Source: JBDRNO01 sp043811005
Lineage (GTDB): Bacteria > Bacteroidota > Bacteroidia > NORP154
Length of the DNA: 57,387 nucleotides
Direction: 5' to 3'
Assembly (NCBI GenBank): GCA_043811005.1
Contig: JBDRNO010000288.1
Span: 1-57,387, forward strand
Below are positions 44,301-55,900 of the stretch, one piece after another. The position numbers and the translations under genes were made by a program. How positions within the stretch are numbered: position 1 is the stretch's first letter; every line of letters begins with the position of its first letter. The notes under the pieces were generated by a model. The model was not told the DNA's origin. It did not search any database and saw only the letters and a program-made list of their open reading frames with translations.

Positions 44301-46580
44301 GCAGCCATTTGCATCAGTAACGGTAACCGTAACGGTTCCGGCACATAAGCCGGTTGCTGTGGCATTTGTCTGAAAGGTGGGATCATTCCAGGAGTAAGTA
44401 TAAGCGCCTATACCACCTGATGGATTAGCTGTAGCAGTACCATCACAGGTTCCGTTACAGCTTGCGGCTGTACCCGATGTAGTGGCTGTTAATGCAGGTG
44501 GCTCATTGATTGTAACACCGGTAGAGCCGGTACATCCATTTGCATCAGTAATAATTATAGTAAAAGTGCCGGTACAAAGGTTTGAAAGATCTTCAGTTGT
44601 GGCGCTATTACTCCAACTATAAGTATAAGGACCTGTTCCACCATTAACAGTAAGATTCGCAAGCCCGTCACATGCTCCGAAGCACGATATGTCAGTACTA
44701 ACAATAGAAGCGGTTGGTTCGGAATATACTGTGATCGTTAATGAATAGGTGTTGCTGCAGGGGCCATTGGACACTGTTTGTGTTACCAGGTACGACCCGG
44801 CGGAAGAATAGGAATAGAAAGGATTTGCAAATGTAGATGTCCCGATTCCATCGCCAAAATCCCAAAAGTAGTTTACCCCTGTGGTTCCGGTATTGGTAAA
44901 TAAAAAGTTATTACCTGTTAAGCATTGATTTCCGTTATATGTGAATGAAGCCGTAACTGAACCGCCAGAATTAATAGATGTGGTGCTGTTAAAGGTATTT
45001 TGCTCAATACAACCATTGGCATCAACAACCGTAACAGTATATGTTCCTGCACAAATATTTACCTGGCTTTGCCCAACACCAATTCCACCGCTCCATGTGT
45101 ATGTAAAAGGCCCTGTTCCCCCGGTTACTGAGGCGAATAATTGCCCGTCACAGGCGCCTGCACAGGATTCGTCTAATGGGATGGCATATAGATCAATGGG
45201 ATTGGGTTGAGAAACTTCAACAGAGGCATTTGTTGTGCATCCATTGGCATCGGTCACGGTTACGGTATAAGTCCCTGCACAAACACCGGAATGGCTTTGC
45301 CCGGGCCCCAGTATGGTCCATGAGTAAGTATATGGGGATGTACCACCGGAGGCGTTAGCAGATACGGTGCCGTTACATCCGCCAAAACAACCGGGATTTG
45401 TAACAGAGGTTGTGATTGATATTGAGCTGTTTATATTACTTATCGTAAAAAAGGCGTTGGCAGGGTCGCAGCCGCCTGCATCGGTTACCATTACATTGTA
45501 AGTGCCGGCACATAAACCAGTTGCAGTTGTAGTTGTTTGATTGCCGGGATCATTCCATTGATATGTATAGGGGGCTACTCCACCGGAGGGGCTAGCGGTA
45601 GCGGAACCGTTACACATTCCGCAGTTCTCATTAATAAAACTAGTGGAAAGCGTTATGCTGCAGGGAGAACAATTTACACAGGTGGTTGTTTGAAAATACA
45701 ACCCCATGACCGCAAAGACCCAGCAGTCACCCGAAGGAGGGGAAAATCCGAATGAGGAAGTTGATTGTCCTGCAAAAACGGAAGTTGCGGCTTCGTCATA
45801 GTTCCAGAAATTCTGGTTAAAAGTATAATTATTCCCGTTCAGGGTAGTTGTGTGTGTGGGACCGACACTGTTTTGCAGATCACCTGCTATGGCAAAGGCA
45901 GTTGCAAAGGTGGAATTACCGCATGCCGTAAAACCGCTCATGGTTTGACTGTTATTCCCGCCAATAGTAACTATTGCACCGTCATTGATGATAAGGCTGC
46001 CTTGCCAGGTTACATTGGGGTCTGTATATATTATTAATAATGTGATCCCGTCAATAGCGCTTCCACCGCTGGAGATATTGATCACATAATTTCCGTTTCC
46101 GCTGACGGATGATGTAACATTAGCCCTGAAGACTTGAGTACCTCCCATACTCCAGCATTTATCAGCCCCGGAACCAGCCCATGCTGCAGAATATGAAGAA
46201 GTGCCTGATAGAGGATTGGTAACTGTTGCCGTGGCTGAACTGTTGGAAGATGATTCGCTCCACCATAGATATGCCTGCAAAGTATTAAAGCCGGCTGGCA
46301 GACAGGAAATATTAACTGTTGTGGGAAGCCCCGTACCAGGAGAACTGTACCTGGTTGCAGTCATAACGGATGCCTGGCAATAATTTAATCCGCAGGCGGA
46401 GTTGTTGTAAATTTGCCCTAAAGAGCCGCTGCCGTTTTTAAAAAAAGTTTCCAATGAATCAAAACAAGAATTGATAACCATCCCATCACGGTAAGTAACT
46501 CTTGGCTCAGGTTCCTGCGCTGTTGATTCAATTAAAAAAGTGAAGAGGAACAGAAACAATACAATAAACTTGTTGTTCAT
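38310..46580 (-). CDS. Giant SprB-repeat surface protein (2756 aa) with T9SS type B sorting domain
   Basis: Signal peptide about 1-21 (ending IESTAQ). The N-terminal domain (about 22-305) has LQAYLWWSESSSNSSATA, FRANVTSSVSGNGNYVI and DGITLLIIYTDPN. It resembles DUF3344-type surface domains, with modest certainty. From about 315 to 2320 I count 25 SprB repeats, with one PKD-like domain after the third (FTYNGNQCLTGNNFLFTNTG). One Ig-like unit and three PKD domains follow (WNWNFDDGNTDNSQNP, YEWDFDYDG, REWDFGEQES). The C-terminus is a type B sorting domain (VPSAFSPNDDSKNE, MYIYDRWGDLIYETEG, GWDGKANRGENIAQMDVYIW, HVTLIK). Repeat order matches the 3211-aa protein unit by unit, while the N-terminal domains are unrelated. 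It is expected at the cell surface as an adhesin. It starts 337 bp after the end of the 3211-aa gene and has its own candidate promoter box. Confidence 0.95.
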   Translation of the reverse strand: MNNKFIVLFLFLFTFLIESTAQEPEPRVTYRDGMVINSCFDSLETFFKNGSGSLGQIYNNSACGLNYCQASVMTATRYSSPGTGLPTTVNISCLPAGFNTLQAYLWWSESSSNSSATATVTNPLSGTSSYSAAWAGSGADKCWSMGGTQVFRANVTSSVSGNGNYVINISSGGSAIDGITLLIIYTDPNVTWQGSLIINDGAIVTIGGNNSQTMSGFTACGNSTFATAFAIAGDLQNSVGPTHTTTLNGNNYTFNQNFWNYDEAATSVFAGQSTSSFGFSPPSGDCWVFAVMGLYFQTTTCVNCSPCSITLSTSFINENCGMCNGSATASPSGGVAPYTYQWNDPGNQTTTTATGLCAGTYNVMVTDAGGCDPANAFFTISNINSSISITTSVTNPGCFGGCNGTVSANASGGTSPYTYSWTILGPGQSHSGVCAGTYTVTVTDANGCTTNASVEVSQPNPIDLYAIPLDESCAGACDGQLFASVTGGTGPFTYTWSGGIGVGQSQVNICAGTYTVTVVDANGCIEQNTFNSTTSINSGGSVTASFTYNGNQCLTGNNFLFTNTGTTGVNYFWDFGDGIGTSTFANPFYSYSSAGSYLVTQTVSNGPCSNTYSLTITVYSEPTASIVSTDISCFGACDGLANLTVNGGTGPYTYSWSNSATTEDLSNLCTGTFTIIITDANGCTGSTGVTINEPPALTATTSGTAASCNGTCDGTATANPSGGIGAYTYSWNDPTFQTNATATGLCAGTVTVTVTDANGCTTTANYTVNQPNAIAITTSTVDATCGNSDGSASANVNGGTSPYTYSWNTSPLQTGSTATALSSGSYTVTVTDANGCTQTATVNINDLGGGGSASITVNTNVSCNGDCDGQATASISGGTPPYTYLWDDPGSQTTTTATGLCAITYSVSVTDASGCVASASITITQPPALNASVTGSNDASCNGTCDGDATASVSGGTGAYTYLWNNAGNSTTAATSPDLCANTPYTVTVTDANGCIKTANVTINEPSALSASISGTNVSCNGSSDGAADLTVTGGTSPYNYLWSNLATSEDIINLTAGPYDVTATDAKGCTIAASVNIIEPAAIILSTSVNDASCGLANGSTCVTPSGGTPSYNYLWNDTSAQTTDCATALIAGTFIITVTDANGCTSTTTLILNDIPGGSAVISSFINASGFGICDGQATVNLTSGTLPYTYLWNDPGSQTTAIATGLCAGTWCVTVTDAVGCTDNTCITISEPPPIITSIVGTGIDCNGNCNGTADLTVAGGLSPYTYVWTPGGYITQYITGLCASIYYVTITDANSVSVTDSIVINQPSPVTVSVTGNDAICNGACDGNTAASVTGGTGSYTYLWDDTYNQTTLTATGLCAGTYNVTVTDVNECAGSNNITINEPPAIVVSITTISANCGQADGSATASVTNGIAPFTYNWNNGCSSQSCTGLLAGTHTVTVTDANGCTGTGTGAVSDAGGPSATISDSIDVSCQVGSDGEATVLIFDGTPPYTYLWNDPGSQTTTTATGLDADIYTVEITDNNGCITTESVTINEPSILVANTSPVSEPSCYGASDGIVMVTASGGTGQYTYLWDPPAGGQTTAMATGLSAGTYNVTVTDANNCISNTSVTLNEPAPLTLSITKADANCYGSCDGFATVSVGGGIPPYTYSWSNGDITQVADSLCAAIYNITVTDDNSCTAFSSFIINEPPDITVSISSFSDIDCYGNCNGFAQSTVSGGTPPYTYSWSDGQSSDQAINLCAGTYTITVSDNNGCYDVASITLTEPFAFTGAITDNDVSCFGDCNGNATVNVSGGASPYNYLWDDITFQTTPTADSLCDGTYTVTITDINGCVITSSVLITQPQELSLVSGSNTSSTCGFQNGSACVNVAGGVFPYTIVWNDPMVTTGPCIDSVFANVYNPIVTDANFCTATLQVIINDIVGPDIDSIKITDIPCYGDNNGTANVYISAGTSPFTYLWRDNNGDTVAMGLNDYLFGLSGGSYTVTVIDANGCVESDIFVLNEPSPLGSAILWTNDASCYGTCDGSASVIAGGGTPPYTYFWSPGGDTVDMATVLCPGSINILITDTNGCITTNNTVINQPDELVIIPVVTDVSCNGFNDGQISVSPTGGTQPYTYNWLPIGTGGNVTTVTNLDAGSYLVTVTDNNWCGTVENMTVNEPTQLISAGGSTPSNCGNANGVAYVNPSGGTLPYAYQWLDDLGNPIGQNTETATNLSAGAYDVTVTDDNGCTFTLPVTVGDNSGPEIAFITTTDVSCNGGNNGTASVVIVGGTLPYYYLWDDLLTLSNDTATWLTAGTYTVNVTDLNGCVDSATTTVNEPELIEIFTSGDTIICYSVPVEISASATGGTSGTGGPGSDGYTYSWNNGLPDSNIHIVSPLVTTTYIVTVTDLNGCTASQSFTLALNQIVSDFSSSVSCKGESTDFIDLSYSANGNIISWNWNFDDGNTDNSQNPSHIYSDPGTYYVTLIATDDLGCIDDTTKPITVNPVPTVGFGWTCEDPPIPSLTRFNSIVSDGSPPYTYEWDFDYDGITFDVDATVDMVTHSYDTSVSFNVGLIVYDNNGCSNNITSQVQAPPTAAFIMTPTETMTENPVIFTDNSFYNIVSREWDFGEQESNSNYSSIQNPQHSYESAGTHNVILKVTDTNGCVDTAMRPVWVKSEFVLFVPSAFSPNDDSKNEVFFPKGIGVYGEEFKMYIYDRWGDLIYETEGRFGEDIGWDGKANRGENIAQMDVYIWLIRTEDLNGDTHEFIGHVTLIK
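44135..44153. repeat. REP-like hairpin inside a SprB repeat (copy 2)
   Basis: AGCCCG, loop TTTGTAG, CGGGCT. The surrounding 36 bp (about 44128-44163) are identical to those around 24481-24499 in the 4771-aa gene. Confidence 0.6.
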
Positions 46581-46597
46581 AAGGAGTAATGTAAAAT

Positions 46598-46605
46598 CAA
46601 ATGTA
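46598..46605 (-). promoter_or_regulatory. Candidate -7 promoter box for the 2756-aa gene
   Basis: On the minus strand it reads TACATTTG, matching TAnnTTTG. It would give a very short leader of about 11 nt before the ATG at 46580. No -33 TTG is visible at the usual distance, so support is weak. Confidence 0.3.
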
Positions 46606-46872
46606 AATGTACTACTTTTTGCTATTACACCTAATTTTTTAATTTTAGACGAAAAAAAGCGCTATAGGTTGCCATCATGTTTTTTATTTTTCGCTTTTAA
46701 AAAATAAGTGGAAGTGAAGTTAGTGCTTCGCCACTTGCTGAAGAAGGTTTGCTGAACGGAGTTATCAACCCTCTATGGCCCTTCAGCCATTTGGTGGAGA
46801 GGGTGCCCCAGGGGGCAACACATCGCCTTAAGCTATCCGCTGGAAAATAATTCTTTGAATGGTCGGTGCAGA

Positions 46873-46889
46873 GACTCTCGGGGAGAGTC
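46873..46889. repeat. Hairpin after the 3211-aa gene
   Basis: Perfect 7-bp arms GACTCTC/GAGAGTC around GGG, 29 bp beyond the stop codon. No T-tract follows, so a role in transcript stability is as likely as termination. Confidence 0.5.
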
Positions 46890-46917
46890 CTATGGACACT
46901 CATTGGAGCTGACAGCT

Positions 46918-49900
46918 TTAGCGTATCAGGGTCAAATGCCCAACATACTCATGTAGTTCCCAGTTAAGGTCTTCCAGTCGGATCAGCCACACATACACAT
47001 CCATCTGTGCGAAGTCCTTGCCTTGATTTGCCTTGCCATCCCAACCGGGCCATTCGTCATAACTGCCGGTATATTGATATATCATATCGCCCCACCTGTC
47101 GTAGATGTATATTTCAAAAGCATCGTTGTCCACACCTATTATTTTGGGGCGGAAGTACATGTTCTCTTCCACCTTGCTATTGACGGAAAAGGCATTAGGG
47201 GCAAACAGGGTGTATTCAGCTTCAAACGTCACAGGTTGTGTAATTTCATCCATGCAACCATTGTCGTCAGTAACTGTAAGGGACACAATATAAATTCCCG
47301 GATCAAGGTAAGTATGTTGCGGATTTTGTATTAAACTGGAATTGGCAGTATCGGTATCAGGGTCTCCAAAATCCCATTGCCAAAGGATCACGCTATTGGA
47401 AGAAGCATCAATAAATTCAATGGTAGGGCTTAAGATGGAAGTTTGGGCAGGTGGCGGCAGAATTATGTCGTTTTGTTGCATGAAAAAATCAGCTGTTGGA
47501 GGCGATTGAACAACGACCGAAGCGCTATTATAGCATCCTTGAACCGAATAAACAGTTAAACTTACCGTATAATTATCACTTTGGCTGTATATGTGAGCTG
47601 GATGCTGTTGACCGGTGGTATCACCATCTCCAAAATCCCACAACCAGGAGATGATGCTATCATCTGCTGTTGAGCTGTCAGAAAATTGAATTACATAAGG
47701 ATCGGGCTCACAAGCCCAGGCAAAGGAAGCAACAGGTGTGGGATGAACCGTAACATAAGCATAAGCAGTATCTTCCGGTGAGCAGTTGTCGCTAAGTATA
47801 ACATTGAAGGTGGTATTGGTTGTAAGACCTGGAATGGTCTGTGAGCTGCTTGTAGCGCCATTACTCCATAAGAATGTATATGTCCCTCCATTACCGCCTG
47901 AGGCGTAAGCCGTGAGGATCGCATCATCACCAACACAAATTGTTACGCTTGTGACAGTAAGCTGTAATGGAGGATATACATTTACCGTGATAGAATCAAA
48001 AGGGGATTTACACCCGTCTTTTGTCATTGCCTGAACAGTGTAAATGGTAGTGGAATCCGGAGATACACTATGTGAAGCACTACTATCTAAATTATTATTC
48101 CAAATATATTCATACGGTGGGGTGCCACCGCTTGCCTGTGCGGTTATCACTGTTGATTCCCCGATACATATCTGCGTATTCCCGTTTATTGTTACCTGGA
48201 CGGGCGTTGGTTCTGTTATAATATCATAATCTGAAGCAATGCAATTGTTGAAGTCGGTGACTACAACAGATATTGTTCCGGCTTGCAAACCGGTTGCGGT
48301 AGGTGTTGCCTGGGAAGCCGGATCATCCCATTGATAAGTAAATGGAGAGGTGCCCAAACTTGTAGTTACCGTAGCGCTACCTGTATTCCCTCCGTTACAA
48401 ACAACATTGGTAAGTACCACTACATCAATAACAGGTGCTGGCATATCACCTATATTAAAGCCCTTGGATGATGAGCAATAATTATTATCGGTTACTGTTA
48501 CGGTATAGAATCCAGCCGTTAGACCGGTTGCAGTAGAATTGGTTTGTAACCCTGGATCATCCCATTGATAGGTATAGGCGCCTGTTCCACCGGAGACAAC
48601 AGCCGTTACCTCACCATTTGCATTGCCGCAGGTTGAAGAATCACCGGAAAGGGAAATACTTATTACTGCCGGTTCATTCACCGTAATATTTTCTGTTAAA
48701 GTGCAGTTATTAATATCTGTAACAGTTACAGTATAACTACCTGCTGACAGGTTTGTAACAGTAGCCCCGTTCCCAACAGGAGACCAGTTGTAAGTATAAG
48801 GAGCTGTTCCGCCTGATGGAGTGGGGATTAAAGTTATCTGCCCGTCATTTCCGTTAAAGCAATTCACATCAGTTACGGTTGGGATGATCATCAGTTCATC
48901 AGGTTGTATTATATCTACCGAGGTTGATGTCAGGCATCCATTGGCATCTGTAATAGCAACATTATTGATCCCAAAACAGAGGCCGGTAGCAGAAGCTGTT
49001 GTATAACCGCCGGGAGACCATAGGTAAGAATAAGGAAGGGTTCCGCCACCGGCAATGGCAGTAGCTTCTCCGTCACAGGCACCATAACAGCTCACGTCAT
49101 TTGAAGAGATTATTGCGCTGGCTAATGATGATGGTTCATTAATTGAAAACACAAAAGAATTTGTACAATCATTAGCATCTATTACAGATGTAGTATATGT
49201 CCCCCCTGATAAGCCAAAAATAAAAGTTACACCTATGGTAATAGTATCTCCGTTATTATCCTGCCATATATAAGTAAATGGTGTTGTTCCACCTGATATG
49301 AATACTTCTGCCGTACCATTGCCATCCCCGGAGCAATTCAGATCGGTAGTAGTAACACTGTCAATTACCGCTCCTGCAATATCATTGACTATGACCGGCA
49401 CCGTATATGTACAGCCGTTGCCATCAGTAACAATGGGATTATAAACACTCGCATAGATATTATAAATACTAAGTCCTGTCGTGTTGCCAGGATCGTTCCA
49501 TACAATAGTATATGGGACAACACCCCCGATAACAGAGACGCTTGCCTGTCCGTTGGGATTGCCGCAAGTTGACGATACTGAGCTTCCAACCAGCCCTAAG
49601 AGCTGGGGCTGGATAATCGTAACATTTCTTGTTATTATACATCCTTCAGCATCTGTAATAATAACGCTATAAGTTCCTGCACACAGACTGTCAGCCGTTA
49701 AGGTTGTTTGGAAAGACGGGTCAGTCCATAAATAAGTATAAGGTGAATTGCCACCTGATACGGAAACAGAAGCAATGCCATCACAATCGCCAAAACAATT
49801 TACATTACCGGAGGTGATGGTACCGGTTAATGCCGGTGGTTCGGAAATAGTTACACAGGCGGTATCCAAACAGCCATTTGCATCGGTAACGGTAATACAA

Positions 49901-52900
49901 TAAAACCCGGCGCACAGTCCGATTGCCTGGTCGTTGGGTTGCCCGTCACTCCATAAATAGGTATATGGAGTAGAGCCACCGGATGGGGCTGATTGGGCAT
50001 AGCCGTTGCAGTTTCCATTGCAATCAACATCAGAGAATGATGAAATTAAGACCGTCACGGCAGCGGGGGCATTTATTATAAATGAGGAAATTGCAATACA
50101 TCCGTTGTTATCAATTACTGTAATATTATGTACACCATTGCATAAGCTGTCGGCAAACTGAGCATTATCTCCATTTGACCATGAATAGGAATAGGGTGGG
50201 ATGCCGCCTGTTACCGAGACAGTTGCATTGCCATCACAAACGCCTGCACAAGTGGCGTCTGTTTCAACAATGGTTAAAACCAAAGGGGCAGGTTCATTAA
50301 GTATAATATTATCTGATGCCACACAACTATTTGCATCGGTAGCTGTAACAGTAACTGATCCGGCACATAGTCCTGTTGCATTAGTGGTGGTTTGCGAGCC
50401 CGGATCGTCCCATTGATATGAATAGGGTGGAGTACCACCGCTTGCTGCAACAGTGGCAATTCCATCACATACTCCGTTGCAGCTCGGTTCAGCGATCAAT
50501 GTTGCAGTAGCAGCGAGTATGGGAGGTTCATCAATATAAACACTCACAGTAGTAATACATCCATTTGCATCTGTAATTAAAACAGCGTAAGAGCCTGAAG
50601 ACAAGCCAGTTGCGGTGTCGTTGGTAATACCGGAAGGATTCCATAAATATGTATAGGGAGGAATACCATCTGTAACCTGTACCGTAGCACTTCCATCGTT
50701 ACCACCCGGACAGCTTACGTCCACACTATCTTGTATTTGAGCAGAGGGCCCGCCTGCATTTCCCACAGTGCCAAAGTCCGTGGCAGTACACCCATTGGAA
50801 TCAGTAACCGTAACAGTGTAGATACCTGCCGATAAATTCGTGCAGGTTTGGCTGCTACATCCATTGGTCCAGTTATAGGTAAATGGTGCGATGCCATTGG
50901 TAACATTAGCTGTTGCCGAGCCATCCGCCAGTCCGCAGTTAGCTGTGATAGTTGTTACATTTACAATTATAGTGGGCGGTTCATTTATGGTAATGCTGTT
51001 GGTTTCGGTGCACCCGTTTGCATCGGTAACAGTTACATTATATGTTCCTGCACATAGTCCAGAAGCATTGGAAGCGGATTGAGTGGAAGGATCATCCCAC
51101 AGATAAGTATAAGGATTAAAACCGCCTGAAGCAGAGGCAGTGGCATCCCCGTCACAGGAACCATTACAAGTGGCATCATTGCCGGTGACAGGGATAGTTA
51201 TTTGATCCGGCTCTTTTATATCAATTGAATCAGTCACAGAAATTGAATTGGCATCGGTAACGGTAACGATATACATACCTGCACACACGCCTGAGATATC
51301 CTGTATTGTATATCCGCCTGTCCATAAATATGTATAAGGTGGAAGCCCACCGGAAACGGTCAGGTCGGCAGAACCGTTACAGTCTCCATTGCAGTCAATA
51401 TTAACGCCAACAATAACGATAATGATGGAAGGTGGTTCAGTAATCGTAATACAATCACTTCCCGTACAACCCATGGCATCCGTAACAGTAACACACCAGT
51501 TACCTGCACACAGGTTACCGGCTGTTGCCGTGGTTTGAGAAGAAGGGTCATCCCAAAGGTATGTAAAGGGGGATGTACCTCCCATGGATACGGTTGCCTG
51601 CCCGTCACATATCCCAAAACCGGAAGCATTCGCATCCAGGGTAATGACCGGAATGCCCCCGGGAATATCATTAATAGTTGAGGTAGTGGAAGCGGAACAA
51701 CCATTTGCATCAGTAACCGTAACATTATATGTACCTGAGGGTAAAGCGGTAGCACAGTCGGTTGTTTGGGAACTGATGTCATCCCACAGGTAAGTATATG
51801 GAGGTGTTCCTCCTGATGGTGAAGCGCATGCAACTCCATTATCCATGCCGCAGAAGGCATCTGTAACAGTGGGAGACAGGGTTAGAGGGGGCGGCTCATT
51901 AATCACACCATTGGCAGTAGTATCACAGCCGTTGGCGTCTGTAACGGTAACAGTAAATGTTCCTGCACACAAGCCAATAGCGGTTGCAGCAGTTTGTGAA
52001 CCGGGGTCACTCCACAGGTAGGTGTAAGAACCTGTGCCGCCTGAGGCGGTTACAGCAGCGCTGCCATTACAACTTCCGGTACAGCTTACATCAGTTGTGG
52101 TAACAGAAGCAGTGAGCATAGCCGGTTCGCCAATTGTTACACTGGCGGTTGTGTTACATCCGTTTGCATCTGTAACAGTGACGGTGTACAGTGTGCCGGC
52201 ACATAGTCCGGTACCTGTAACATTTGTTCCTCCACCGGGCGACCATGAATAAGTATAGACGCCTGTTCCTCCCGAAGCGGATACTGTTGCATCACCATCA
52301 CATGAACCATTGCAGTTTGCATCATTGCTTGAAGTAATAGCAGCATTTAAAGCAGGAGGTTCGGTAATGGTGGTTGAAGCTACTGACATGCACCCTAAGG
52401 CATCTGTGATAGAGACACTGTAATTACCGGCACATAGCCCGGTAGCTGTTGTTGTTGTTTGTGAAAGGGGGTCATCCCATAGATATGTAAAAGGCGGGTT
52501 ACCTCCGGATATGGATGCAGTAGTTTGTCCGTCACATGTTCCGTTACATGAAGCATTGTCATTAACTGTGATGGATGCTGTACCTCCGCCACCAACATCA
52601 TTGATATTTGCGGCAGCGGTTTCGGTACAGCCATTGGCGTCTGTTACGGTCACGGTATAGCTGCCTGATGGTAAGCCAGTGGCGTTAGAAGTAGTTTGTA
52701 CTGGAGAAGAGTTCCATGAATAAGTATAAGGGGAGTTGCCTCCACTTACTGTTACTGAGGCAGAGCCATCGGAGCTGCCACAGTTGGCATCAACGGTACT
52801 TGGGGTAAGAACCATTGCAGACGGTTCATTAACAATATAGCTGTTATTAGCAGTACATCCATTTGCATCCGAGATAGTAACGTTAAATGTGCCGGCACAC

Positions 52901-55900
52901 AGCCCTGTTGCAACAGCAGTAGTTTGGAACCCGGTTCCACCATCCCATTGATATGTGTAAGGCGGAGAGCCGCCTGCCGGGGTAACGGTAGCATCGCCAT
53001 CGCAAGCGCTGTTGCAGCTTGCATCATTGCCGGATGTTATGGATGTTAATAAAGGTGGTTCGGTGATAGTAGCGTTATCAGTGCCTGTGCAATTATTAGC
53101 ATCAGTAACTATTAATGTATAGGTACCAGGGCAAAGATCAGTAAATGAAGGGCCTGTTCCACCGCCCGGAGACCATGAATATGTATATGCCGGTGTGCCG
53201 CTCGAAACAGTTGACGTGACCAGCCCGTTACAAATCGAATTACAGGTTATATCTGCACCGGCAACAGAAACTACCGGCTCGGCATAGACGTTGATCACGA
53301 GGGAATAGGTATCACTGCATCCGCCATTGGAGACCGTTTGAGTAACTGTATAAGATCCAGGTGTTGAGTAAGAATAGGATGGATCTTCAATAGTAGATGT
53401 TCCCATTCCGTCACCAAAGTCCCAGGAGTATGTTACAACTGATGTGCCGGTATTTGTAAATACGAAATTGTTGCCGGTAAGGCATTGATTGCCGTTGTAT
53501 GTAAAGCCGGCAGTTATGACACCCCCGGGATTTACAGTCACAGAAGCATTAGTAGTACAACCGTTGGCATCTGTAACTGTTACAGTATATGATCCGTCAC
53601 AAAGGTTTGAATGGTTGGCACCACCACCGAGACCGCCACTCCAGTTAAAGGTATAAGCGGGAGTGCCTCCATTGGCAGTTGCTGAGACAGAGCCATCACA
53701 AGCGTTATTACAACTTTCATCCACTGCACCCGGAGTAACTGTCAGGGCAGGTGGTTGGGAGATTGTTGCACTGGCTGTTTGGGTACATCCATTGCCATCA
53801 GTAACAGTAACGGTATAATTTCCCGCACATACTCCTGTTTTGTTTGGCCCGGTTCCTAAGCCGCCATTCCATGAATAAGTATATCCCGGTGTTCCTCCGG
53901 AAGCAGATGCGGACAATGTGCCGTCACAGGCAAGATTGCAGGTTGCATCTGCTGGAGTAATGCTTACCGAGATTGCAGATGGTTCAGTTATTGTAACATT
54001 CTCTGTTGCCACACATCCAATATCATCAGTAACCGTTACAGTATATGTTCCTGCCGGTAAGCCGGTAGCTGTTGCGTTATTTTGTACAGGAGAAGTATTC
54101 CATGAATAAGTAAAAGGCGCTGATCCTTGTCCTGTAGCGGTTGCCTGGCCATTATTTCCGTTATTACAGGATACGTTCTGATCAACCGATACTATAGGTT
54201 GTTCACAACATGTAGCAGTTGCAAAAAAAGTGTAGATTGGATCCGATTCACAACCCATGCTGCCCCATGAGCCGCTTTCAGCATCACCATAAGTATCAAT
54301 TGATATGTTTAAGCTTGTTCCCGATGAGTTTGGAGGGCAATCTGCAACAGTGATATCCCAGCAAAACTCCCAGTCTACTATTCCCGTGCAGTTGTCACCG
54401 AAATTATCCCCTGGATCGGAGCCATCACATGGAAAGCAACCAAGCGTTGATTCATAAAAGAATCCGGGTCCGTAAGTGTTTCCCGTGTTCTCACCTGTCA
54501 CACTATTATACCAGCCCCAACTGCCATTTCCATCACAGGTTGGAGGTGGATTGGGAACCAAAGAACTCATATCCCAACCCGCACCAAAAGTAGGTACGAC
54601 ACCATGGATCCAGTTAACGGCAGTTTGGTCCCATTCCGTAACGTTAAAACAAAATGTCACAGTTTGCCCGGCATTATAGGCGCCATTGTTTGGTGGAGGA
54701 GATGTTGTCAGGTTAGAAGTTATCAGGCATGGGTCGCAATCGTTATAGCTTGTTATGGTCAAGATAAAGTCACCCTGGTCGGAGACATTACCACCGCTGA
54801 TCTGAAGGTAATATGTGCTTCCGGGCGTCATGGGCTGAAAGGTTGCGGTCAGCGAACCACCTGAACCATTAGCACAGCCCCTGCCGATCAAATTACTGCA
54901 GTTTGGACCTTCATACAATCCGACACTTGGATTATTCAAATCACCTGTGATATTAACATCAATGATATTTGCAGAAGCAACAAAAGTGTACCACACATCA
55001 GCTGCAGGTGAAGCCATATCACCAGACGGCTGACAACCTACAAGATAGGAGTAAGGGTTTGCGGCTGTAGCCCCGATATTGTTAAGGCAGAATACATCAT
55101 CAACCGGAGTATTGGTAGGGCAGGGTACTGGAGATGAAAGTGTTCCCAGGGCACATGCATTTGGGCATTCATCAGGTGGCGGGCTTGCACATCCCGGGGT
55201 TGTACCTGTACATGGGGTGCTTGAGCAGGGGTCATTACCTGAGATGTTAAAAGTGAAATTACAGTAATTGGCAGGCCAGTTATCAATTACGATGTAATAA
55301 GTAGTATTTGGTGAAAGCCCGGCAGCATTAATTGTAAAAGCCGTAGTGCTTTCAGAACAATATACCGATAGCCCCCAATCTGCTGAACTTACGCAAGGAG
55401 TAGGCGGTGATTCAAAAATCGCTACTTGCAAACTATTGGCGTCACATCCTGGTGTTGTTATATCTATCACAACAGTTGATCCGACTCCATCTGTTTGAAA
55501 GGTATAATAAACATAATTATCATAGACTGAATTACAAGACCATTGTGAAACCGGTGGTCCAATGCTTGATTGATTCAGTGCATTTTGTGTTGTTCCTGTA
55601 ACGGTTTGTGGGCCGCATAGCTCAATAGCATCTGCACAATATTGATTAGGCACACCACCAACACCGAGACCATCATAAACACAAATATCGAAAGTGCCGT
55701 TATTATTATTGCCATATTCCCAAAAACGGATCCATATTGTTGAGCCGGGCGTAAGACCTGTTTGATCAATCATTGGCATGTTACCATTTAAACTGCCATC
55801 ATCATCACAAGCAATAAGAGTTAAAGAGCTACAAGTACCGGAATATATTGCCATACCACCATCAGTTATTACACCTGTATTACTGTCGAATATTAAATGT

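Larger units (their letters stand above)
46581..46917. other. Spacer between two giant genes with hairpins
   Basis: No gene is supported in 337 bp. The spacer is more GC-rich in 46720-46900 than the usual intergenic DNA here. It holds a 7-bp-arm hairpin (46873-46889, GACTCTC-GGG-GAGAGTC) and TGCCCC-AG-GGGGCA at 46804-46817. The 68-aa frame at 46697-46903 has no recognisable protein character. Confidence 0.55.

Noticed and set aside
46697..46903. 68-aa minus-strand frame in the spacer between giants
   Set aside because: No homologous pattern, no signal peptide, and it spans two hairpins. I treat it as noncoding.
51360..51860. 166-aa minus-strand frame inside the 3211-aa gene
   Set aside because: It is an out-of-frame reading of SprB repeats. 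The main frame is intact and has family motifs.
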